Assembly (NCBI GenBank): GCA_014874475.1 | Contig: JADBJJ010000017.1 | Span: 62,001-126,000 of the forward strand | Length of the DNA stretch: 64,000 bases | DNA from: Chloroflexota bacterium | Lineage (GTDB): Bacteria > Chloroflexota > Anaerolineae > B4-G1 > DUEL01 | Direction: 5' to 3' | Shown here: positions 53,882-64,000 of the stretch, one piece after another | How the letters are laid out: every line of letters begins with the position of its first letter | Numbering within the stretch: position 1 is the stretch's first letter | Notes under the pieces: model-generated | What the model was told of the DNA's origin: nothing | The model's database searches: none | Seen by the model: only the letters and a program-made list of their open reading frames with translations | Made by a program: the position numbers and the translations under genes

Positions 53882-54973
53882 ATGAAAACCCTGTATATTC
53901 CTTCTCTCCAGAGTTTCTCTGGCAAAACCGCTGTCTGCCTGGCGCTGGGCCGACGGTTGCAGCAGGACGGGTACCGGGTGGGCTATTTCAAGCCCCTCTC
54001 CACCCAGGCCTGGGAGCCGATTCCCGGCCAGACGCCCGACGAGGATGCCGATTTCGTCCGGCAGGTGCTGGGGCTGGAGGAGACGACGGAGGCGTTGATC
54101 GGCCTCCGGCTGACCCCCTCCATCCTGCGAGATATCCTCTGCGGCTGTCTGGGACGGGACTTGCTGACGGAGGTGCGCGTGGCGTATGAACGGATCGCGG
54201 CGGGCCGGGACGTTGTGCTGGTAGAAGGGGGCGCCTCCCTGCGGGAAGGGGTCGGCATCGGGCTGGGGCCTGCCGATGTCGCCGACGCGCTGGACGCGAT
54301 GGTCCTGGCCGTCATCCCCTTCTACAACGAGATGAACCTGGTTGACGACTGCGCTGTGGCCCAACTGCGCCTGGGTGAGCGGCTCCTGGGCGTGTTGGTG
54401 AACAGCGTCCCTCAGGAGTCCTGGTCCTTCGTTCAGGACGTGGCCCGCCCGTGCCTGGAGGGGCGCGGCATCCGGCTGTTGGGGGTGGTCCCCCGGGAAG
54501 AGCGACTGCGGGCCATCAGCGTCGGTGAACTGGCCCAGGTCCTAGGCGCGGAATTCCTCGCCATGCCGGAGCGCCGCGACATCCTGATAGAGAATCTGGT
54601 GGTGGGCGCGATGGGCGTGGACCAGGCCCTGCCTCGCATCCGGCGCATTCCGGCCCCCAAAGCCGTCATCACCGGCGGCGACCGGGCCGACATCCAGTGG
54701 GCCGCGCTGGAGACGAGCGTCGCCTGCCTGGTCCTCACCGGTCACCTGCGCCCGCAGCCGGAGGTCCTCCGCCGGGCCGAAGAACTGGGCATCCCCATCC
54801 TCCTGGCTCGCCAGAACACTATGGAGACCGTGGAGGCCATAGAGCGGGTCTTCGGCAAGACCCGGCTGGCCCAACCGGAGAAACTGGCCCGCTTTGAGGC
54901 GCTCATGGCGGAGCACTTTGACTTCGCCCGGCTGTACCAGGTACTGGGGCTGGCCCCATCCGCGAGAGATTAA
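53882..54973 (+). CDS. BioD/Pta-N-like P-loop protein with DRTGG domain
   Basis: 363 residues. LYIPSLQSFSGKTAVCLALGRRLQQDGYRVGYFKP is a P-loop of the BioD/phosphotransacetylase N-terminal type (SGKT), with VVLVEGGASLREG as its second motif. Residues about 215-330 form a DRTGG-like domain (ISVGELAQVLGAEFLAMPE, KAVITGGDRADIQWAALE). No phosphotransacetylase catalytic domain follows. Its place 66 bases after the ADP-forming acyl-CoA synthetase suggests a regulatory or accessory role there. Confidence 0.8.
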   Translation: MKTLYIPSLQSFSGKTAVCLALGRRLQQDGYRVGYFKPLSTQAWEPIPGQTPDEDADFVRQVLGLEETTEALIGLRLTPSILRDILCGCLGRDLLTEVRVAYERIAAGRDVVLVEGGASLREGVGIGLGPADVADALDAMVLAVIPFYNEMNLVDDCAVAQLRLGERLLGVLVNSVPQESWSFVQDVARPCLEGRGIRLLGVVPREERLRAISVGELAQVLGAEFLAMPERRDILIENLVVGAMGVDQALPRIRRIPAPKAVITGGDRADIQWAALETSVACLVLTGHLRPQPEVLRRAEELGIPILLARQNTMETVEAIERVFGKTRLAQPEKLARFEALMAEHFDFARLYQVLGLAPSARD

Positions 54974-55008
54974 CCGCGAGAACGACCTGCGACCTTTCTG
55001 GAGGAGGA

Positions 55009-56136
55009 ATGTCCAATTTCATTGACTTCTTCGCCCAGCGGGTGGATGCCGCGCTGGACCTCCTGCGCGGGCTGGTGGAGATGGAATCCCCCAGCACCGA
55101 TAAGGTCGCCGTGGACCGGGTGGTCCGTTTCGTGGCCGACCGGGCCCGCGTGGCCGGCGCTGAGGTGACCATTATTCCCCAGGAGCGCTGGGGCGACCAT
55201 CTGCTGGCCCGCTGGGGCGCAGGCGAGGGCGGGTTTCTCCTCCTCTGTCACCTGGATACTGTTTGGCCCACAGGGACCCTGGCGGAGCGGCCCTGGCGGG
55301 TGGAGGGAGAGCGGGTCTTTGGTCCCGGCGTCTACGACGACAAGGCCAGCGCCGCCATCATCCTGACCGCACTGGAGGGGTTGCAGGCCATGAACCTCTC
55401 CCCCCGCTATCCGGTGACCGTCCTCTTTAACTCCGACGAGGAAGTAGGGAGCCCATCCTCCCGCCCGCTCATAGAGGCGGAGGCTGCCCGGGCGCGGGTG
55501 GTCTTCTGCGTGGAGCCTGCCCGACCAGACGGCGCGCTGAAGGTGTGGCGCAAGGGGACAGGCCGGTACACGGTCACCGCGCTGGGGCGGGCCGCCCACG
55601 CCGGTGCTGACCACGAGAAAGGCATCAACGCGATAGAAGAACTGGCCCACCAGGTCCTGCGGTTGCAGAGGATGACCGATTACGGGGCCGGCACCACGGT
55701 CAACGTGGGCCGGATAGAGGGCGGCACCCGCGCCAACGTCGTCCCCGATCAGGCGTCGGTCCGGGTGGACATACGGGTGAAGACAATGGCGGAGTGGGAG
55801 CGGATTTCGGCGGCCATCACTGCTCTCCAGCCCTTCCTGCCCGGCGCGCGGCTGATGGTGGAAGGCGGGATGAGCCGTCCACCGATGGAGGCCTCCCCTG
55901 TCACCCTGGAGCCCTTCCGGCGGGCGCAGGATATTGCCGCCGGTCTGGGCTTGACCCTCACCGCCGATGGCACCGGCGGCGCCTCGGACGCCAACTTCAC
56001 CGCCGCGATGGGCATCCCCACCCTGGACGGCCTGGGCGCGCTGGGCGACGGCGCCCACAGCGTAGACGAGTACGTCCTGATCCCCAGCCTGGTCGAGCGG
56101 TCCGCATTACTGGCTGCCCTGCTGAGAGAGTGGTAG
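55009..56136 (+). CDS. M20-family metallopeptidase (carboxypeptidase G2-like)
   Basis: 375 residues. Metal ligands and catalytic residues: LLLCHLDTVWPTGT (His and Asp), GPGVYDDKASAAII (bridging Asp), LFNSDEEVGSPSSRP (catalytic Glu pair), and GGASDANFTAAMGIPTLDGLG, GAHSVDEYV near the end (last His). The dimerisation domain lies at about 180-285 (GRAAHAGADHEKGINAI). Hydrolyses an N-acyl amino acid or peptide. GGAGGAGG lies just before the ATG. Possibly in one operon with the preceding gene. Confidence 0.92.
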   Translation: MSNFIDFFAQRVDAALDLLRGLVEMESPSTDKVAVDRVVRFVADRARVAGAEVTIIPQERWGDHLLARWGAGEGGFLLLCHLDTVWPTGTLAERPWRVEGERVFGPGVYDDKASAAIILTALEGLQAMNLSPRYPVTVLFNSDEEVGSPSSRPLIEAEAARARVVFCVEPARPDGALKVWRKGTGRYTVTALGRAAHAGADHEKGINAIEELAHQVLRLQRMTDYGAGTTVNVGRIEGGTRANVVPDQASVRVDIRVKTMAEWERISAAITALQPFLPGARLMVEGGMSRPPMEASPVTLEPFRRAQDIAAGLGLTLTADGTGGASDANFTAAMGIPTLDGLGALGDGAHSVDEYVLIPSLVERSALLAALLREW

Positions 56137-56398
56137 TCCATACGAGCGCTGTAGGGTGGACGACCTGGGCTTTGTCCATTTACCTGTATCATCGTCTTGG
56201 TGAGATACTATTGTGAGATGGGTTCTGAAAAATTGGCGGAAGGGTAACGGTTCGTAGTGAGCCACGGTGCAGAGGGGCGTCAGGACGGCCCTTCGCTGCG
56301 CTCCGTGCCCTGCTACGGACGGGTTTTCGGACGACCTCTGAGAATCCCCGTTCGCCTGCGTTCATCTGCGTCCATTGCGCCCACGTCCATTGGAAACC

Positions 56399-57850
56399 GT
56401 GAAACCGGTCGTTTTCGGGGCTCTTCTGCTCCTGCTGGTGCTCCTGGTGGCGTGCGAGGCGCCACCGACTCCGCTCCCCGCGACCAGTCCCCCTCCGACT
56501 TCCGACCCCTTCCCGGCCCTTCTGGCCCTGGGGGATGCCCGCGCGGAGGACCGGGAACGGTCGGCGGCGGAGACGGCTTACCGTCAGGCCGCGGCCACCC
56601 GTCCCCAAGACCCTGTGCCGTACCTGCGCCTGGCCCGCCTCTACTGGGAGTGGAACCGCCCCGAGGAGGGGCTGGACGCACTGGCTCAGGCGGAGGCGCG
56701 AGGGGCCGGCCCAGGGGAAGTAGCGGCCCTGCGGGCGGCCTTCCACGCCGCGCAGGGGGATTGGGAGCGGGCCGTGGCGGAAGGGGAGCAGGCCATGGCC
56801 CTGAAAGATGACCCGGATACGCTCCATCTCCTCGCGCGCGGGTATCTCCACCTGGAGCGAGAGGAGGCGGCGCGGGCCGCGTACCGAACCCTGGTCGGGC
56901 GCGACCCCGCTGACGCAGAGGCCCGGGAGCGGTTGGGGTTCCTGCTGGCTCTCACCGACCCTGCCGCTGCCCGGCCCTATCTCCAGGCTGCCGGTACTCC
57001 TTTCGCCGGTGAGGTGCTGGCCGCGCTGGAGGAAAAAGAAACGGCTGTCCGCCTGGCGCGGATGGGACAGGTCGCGCTGGCCCACGACGAGCCGGCTCTG
57101 GCCGTCTTGGCGTTGAAGCGGGCCACGGCCATCCTCCCGACCTTCGCCGATGCCCACGCCCTGCTGGGGCGCGCGCTGGACGGGGTGGGCCGTCCGGAAG
57201 CGGCCCGCACCCATCTGGAGACCGCCGCCCGCCTGGCGCCGGATTCGCCCTTAGCCCGCTCTCTGCTGGGCCTGCACAACCTGAACCAGGGGGACCCCGC
57301 AGCCGCCCGCCCGCACCTGGAGGCCGCCTACGACCTGGACCCGCAGAACCCGGCTTTCGCCCTCTACCTGGCCCTCCTCTATGCTGACCTGGGGCAGTAT
57401 GCGGTGGCTGACCTCTGGCTGGTGGAGGCGACCCGCCTGGCGCCGCAAGACCCCCATATCTGGGAAGCGGTCGCGCAGTTCTATCTGGACCGGTTCCCCG
57501 GGGATGCGCGCGGAGTAACTGCGGCCCGCGCACGGGTCCGCCTGACTCCCGATGAGGCTTCGGCTCACGCCTTGCTGGGCCGCGCGCTTCTCTTTGCGGG
57601 GGACTATGCCGGAGCCGAGGAGGCGCTGCGTCAGGCCCTGGAGTTGGCCCCTGGCCTGGCGGTGGTCCACTACGACTTGGGGCGCCTCTATGCCCTGCAG
57701 GGCCAACAGGAATCGGCGCGCGCTGCGTTCTCCCGTGCCCTGGACCTCAATACCGACCCGCGCTTAAGGGAGGAGATAGAGCGGATGGGGGAGAGGGAGG
57801 GGCGTGGGACGGGGAGCGCGCAGCCGGTTGCGGGACGGCCCTTTTGGTGA
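56399..57850 (+). CDS. TPR-repeat lipoprotein
   Basis: 483 residues. The short signal peptide KPVVFGALLLLLVLLVAC has a lipobox ending in Cys (about residue 20), then a Pro/Thr linker and about ten TPR units (about 45-470), for example AYRQAAATRPQDPVPYLRLARLY and ALELAPGLAVVHYDLGRLYALQG. The repeats are diverged and of usual 34-residue type, unlike those of the next gene. GTG 56399 is preferred; TTG 56390 is possible. A scaffold for surface protein assembly is a plausible role. Confidence 0.83.
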   Translation: MKPVVFGALLLLLVLLVACEAPPTPLPATSPPPTSDPFPALLALGDARAEDRERSAAETAYRQAAATRPQDPVPYLRLARLYWEWNRPEEGLDALAQAEARGAGPGEVAALRAAFHAAQGDWERAVAEGEQAMALKDDPDTLHLLARGYLHLEREEAARAAYRTLVGRDPADAEARERLGFLLALTDPAAARPYLQAAGTPFAGEVLAALEEKETAVRLARMGQVALAHDEPALAVLALKRATAILPTFADAHALLGRALDGVGRPEAARTHLETAARLAPDSPLARSLLGLHNLNQGDPAAARPHLEAAYDLDPQNPAFALYLALLYADLGQYAVADLWLVEATRLAPQDPHIWEAVAQFYLDRFPGDARGVTAARARVRLTPDEASAHALLGRALLFAGDYAGAEEALRQALELAPGLAVVHYDLGRLYALQGQQESARAAFSRALDLNTDPRLREEIERMGEREGRGTGSAQPVAGRPFW

Positions 57851-57856
57851 TATACT
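57828..57856 (+). promoter_or_regulatory. Promoter for ATPase-TPR gene
   Basis: TTGCGG (57828-57833), 17-base spacer, TATACT (57851-57856). Overlaps the end of the TPR lipoprotein gene, with about 50 bases to the ATG. Confidence 0.55.
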
Positions 57857-57905
57857 TAACCCAAAGGTTTCCCAATCCCCGCCAGGACCGCCTGGAGGTG
57901 CCGCG

Positions 57906-61940
<4,035 letters not shown>

Positions 61941-62640
61941 CATACCCTTGCAGGCACCGGTAGTCGCTACATTGAGCATTGATAAGGATTCCAGGTCAAA
62001 AATTCTCCCAACTCCATTGATGGTCGCTCAAACTCATAGCCATTGCTGGCGTCCTCTGCCAATACCGCTTTCCATGAGAGGACTCCAGCAACAACTCCCG
62101 TAAAGCAGGATGCGAACGAATCCCGTTGTGTTCAAACCGATAAACCGTTCCCGCAGCATCCCACGTCTGGGAACTCTTGGCAAACGCGTGCGTCTTGCGG
62201 GTCAGGCAGTTCAGACGATCCCCCCAAACGCCGTTCAAACGTTCAATGGGAACGATGGCGGGAAACTCTACTGCCACCCCCGTTACGTGGCGGATCGTCA
62301 CTTTGACCACCCTCCCCTTCCGACGACGTTGGACTACCCGGGTCAACCCTACCCCCGGAGTGGATACCAGCCGCGGACGGCCTCGCTTCCTTTCTTGCTG
62401 TGGGCCGCGGTCCGTGCGAGCCACCTCCCGGCAATATACTTTTCGGCCATCGCTGGCCCATGGAACACCCCTCTGTCCGCAAGTTCGCTGACGGGTCTGC
62501 CAGACCCTTTCGGCAGCCATCTCGTCTTCGGAGGCGTCAAACCAGCAGGCAACCACGAAGCGGGTAGGAAGGATTATCCGGAGAAGGTTTCCGTCCCGTT
62601 TTTCACATCCTGCTCTTATCATACCAAAAATCACTACAGT
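61941..62640. mobile_element. Decayed insertion sequence between two TPR genes
   Basis: The space between the TPR genes holds a transposase-like frame on the opposite strand and no TPR sequence. Clear terminal inverted repeats could not be assigned. Confidence 0.45.
61996..62634 (-). pseudogene. IS transposase remnant (DDE type, IS1-like)
   Basis: 212 residues. The C-terminal half reads IERLNGVWGDRLNCLTRKTH and then YRFEHNGIRSHPALRE, which resembles the end of DDE transposases of small IS elements in cyanobacteria and Chloroflexota (usual form: ERLNGVLRDRLNCLTRKTHAFAK). Upstream sequence (GRKVYCREVARTDRG, RKRGRPRL) also fits. The N-terminal zinc and helix-turn-helix part is missing and the start is arbitrary, so the element is probably inactive. 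Confidence 0.55.
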
Positions 62641-62687
62641 TAGAGGGGTTACCCGTTTATGAGATAAACTCTAATAATGAGGTGAAT

Positions 62688-64000
62688 ATGGTACCAAGCA
62701 AAGTGGACTTACTGCAAGCAGAGCTTCTGCTCTTAGGGCCAGACGAGAAGCCGCAACGTGCCCGTATACTTACTGACCTATGGCATACTCTTTCCGAACT
62801 GGGCCGGTGGGAAGAGGCGCTTGCGGCGGCCACAGAAGCCACCGACCTATATCGGGAACTGGCCCGCACCCGCCCCCGGGCTTTCCTCCCCGACCTGGCG
62901 ATGAGCCTCACCAACCTGGGTCGTGCCTTTTCCGACCTGGGCCGGCGGGAGGAGGCACTAACAGCCACTGAAGAGGCGGTGGGCATCTACCAGCGACTGG
63001 CCCAGGCCAACCCCGAGGCCTTCCTCCCCAACCTGGCGATGAGCCTCCATAACCTGGGCACGATGCTTTCCGACCTGGGCTGGCGGGAGGAGGCGTTGGC
63101 GGCCACCGAAGAGGCGGTGAAGATTCGTCGCCAACTGGCCCAGGCCCACCCCCAGGCCTTCCTCCCCGACCTGGCGATGAGTCTCTACAACCTGGGGCTG
63201 ATGCTCTCCGACCTGGGCCGGCGGGAGGAGGCGTTGGCGGCCACCGAAGAGGCGGTGGGCATCTACCAGCGACTGGCTCAGGCCAACCCCGAGGCCTTCC
63301 TCCCCAACCTGGCGATGAGCCTCAACAACCTGGGCACGATGCTTTCCGCCCTGGGCCGGCGGGAGGAGGCGTTGGCGGCCACCGAAGAGGCGGTGGGCAT
63401 CTACCGCCCACTGGCCCAGGTCGACCCCGAGGCCTTCCTCCCCGACCTGGCCGGGAGCCTCACCAACCTGGGTCGTGCCCTTTCCGACCTGGGCCGGCGG
63501 GAGGAGGCGTTGGCGGCCACCGAAGAGGCGGTGGGCATCTACCGCCCACTGGCTCAGGCCGACCCCGAGGCCTTCCTCCCCGACCTAGCCGCAAGCATTA
63601 CCGATATGGGCAATGTGCTTTCTGCCCTGGGCCGGCGGGAGGAGGCACTAACGGCCACCGAAGAGGCGGTGGGCATCTACCGGCAACTGGCCCAGGCCCA
63701 CCCCCAGGCCCTCCTCCCCGACCTGGCGATGAGCCTCAACAACCTGGGCACGATGCTTTCCGACCTGGGCCGGCGGGAGGAGGCGCTAACAGCCACCGAA
63801 GAGGCAGTGGGCATCTACCAGCAACTGGCCCAGGCCTACCCCCAGGCCTTCCTTCCCGACCTGGCGATGAGCCTCCACAACCTGGGTCTGATGCTTTCCG
63901 CCCTGGGCCGGCGGGAGGAGGCGGTGGCGGCCACCGAAGAGGCGGTGGGGATGTACCGCCCGCTGGCCCAGGCCCACCCCGAGGCCTTCCTCCCCGACCT
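62688..64000 (+). CDS. TPR-repeat protein, 3' end outside window
   Basis: Open from ATG 62688 to the window end (437 codons, no stop). A short unique N-terminus (VPSKVDLLQAELLLLGPDEKP, about 1-35) leads to one divergent and seven complete 46-residue TPR units plus a ninth cut by the window. Units match those of the 57906 gene. No P-loop lies in the visible part, so this is not a copy of the whole ATPase; an effector or ATPase may follow the repeats outside the window. GAGGTG precedes the ATG. The divergent first unit looks like a true N-terminus. Confidence 0.82.
   Translation, partial: MVPSKVDLLQAELLLLGPDEKPQRARILTDLWHTLSELGRWEEALAAATEATDLYRELARTRPRAFLPDLAMSLTNLGRAFSDLGRREEALTATEEAVGIYQRLAQANPEAFLPNLAMSLHNLGTMLSDLGWREEALAATEEAVKIRRQLAQAHPQAFLPDLAMSLYNLGLMLSDLGRREEALAATEEAVGIYQRLAQANPEAFLPNLAMSLNNLGTMLSALGRREEALAATEEAVGIYRPLAQVDPEAFLPDLAGSLTNLGRALSDLGRREEALAATEEAVGIYRPLAQADPEAFLPDLAASITDMGNVLSALGRREEALTATEEAVGIYRQLAQAHPQALLPDLAMSLNNLGTMLSDLGRREEALTATEEAVGIYQQLAQAYPQAFLPDLAMSLHNLGLMLSALGRREEAVAATEEAVGMYRPLAQAHPEAFLPD
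62806..64000 (+). repeat. Second 138-bp TPR repeat array
   Basis: Eight full units and part of a ninth, with the same DNA phrases as 59888-61735, spaced by 138 bases. Confidence 0.88.

Overview
The window is high-GC bacterial chromosome that looks like a thermophilic, Anaerolineae-like Chloroflexota. This placement is inferred from gene content, codon use and style of intergenic repeats; there is no rRNA here to confirm it. Genes are dense, promoters are sigma-70-like (TTGACA/TATAAT with 16-17 bp spacers recur), and Shine-Dalgarno sites are strong. No rRNA, tRNA or CRISPR array was found.

Layout. 1-742: 3' part of a GH18 glycosidase. 852-7469 (minus): an operon-like run of CBS-ACT protein, AGPS-like FAD oxidase, glycerol-3-phosphate dehydrogenase (apparent CTG start), LCP wall-polymer ligase and a YqeB-type selenium/molybdenum hydroxylase protein. 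A divergent promoter pair separates it from 7663-9501 (LarA-like racemase, YbjN-like protein). A crippled insertion sequence follows at about 9565-10230. 10398-13449: LysM/M23 peptidase, MTA phosphorylase, GtrA, and an RNase H-like protein with an abnormal tail. 13656-17814: YHS protein, copper ATPase, FHA-winged-helix protein, membrane protein. 17830-22136: oligopeptide-type ABC importer (binding protein and two permeases, no ATPases here). 22235-29817: FAH-family hydrolase, MoaA, acetyltransferase, FGGY kinase, repeat-rich coiled-coil protein, a frameshifted RuBisCO remnant, ArsC, dGTPase. 30069-37514: quinate-dehydrogenase-like protein, nucleotidyltransferase, PAP2, LysM protein, ribosomal protein S1 behind a structured leader, IF-1, a second FGGY kinase, THEP1 NTPase.

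37518-40942 (minus): large carbohydrate-binding-like protein, NYN nuclease, acyl carrier protein, GNAT-like protein. 41081-42208: CAP-domain protein with a predicted leaderless mRNA. 42514-44250 (minus): 7TM histidine kinase. 44675-56136: coiled-coil protein, SelB, ResB-NUDIX-CcsA, membrane M28 peptidase, ADP-forming acyl-CoA synthetase with a BioD/Pta-like P-loop partner, M20 peptidase. 56399-57850: TPR lipoprotein.

The right end (57906-64000) is the most unusual part. A P-loop (STAND-like) ATPase carries 13 nearly identical 46-residue TPR units. After a decayed IS, a second gene made of the same units runs off the window. The units differ mainly at a few fixed positions in a mosaic way, as expected of a recombining, possibly recognition-type repeat family.

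Functional threads: selenium use (SelB, YqeB-like); cytochrome c maturation (ResB, CcsA); energy conservation from acyl-CoA; glycerol or ether-lipid chemistry (GlpD with AGPS-like oxidase); cell-wall work (LCP, M23, LysM, CAP). Several intergenic spaces hold dispersed palindromic or low-complexity repeats.
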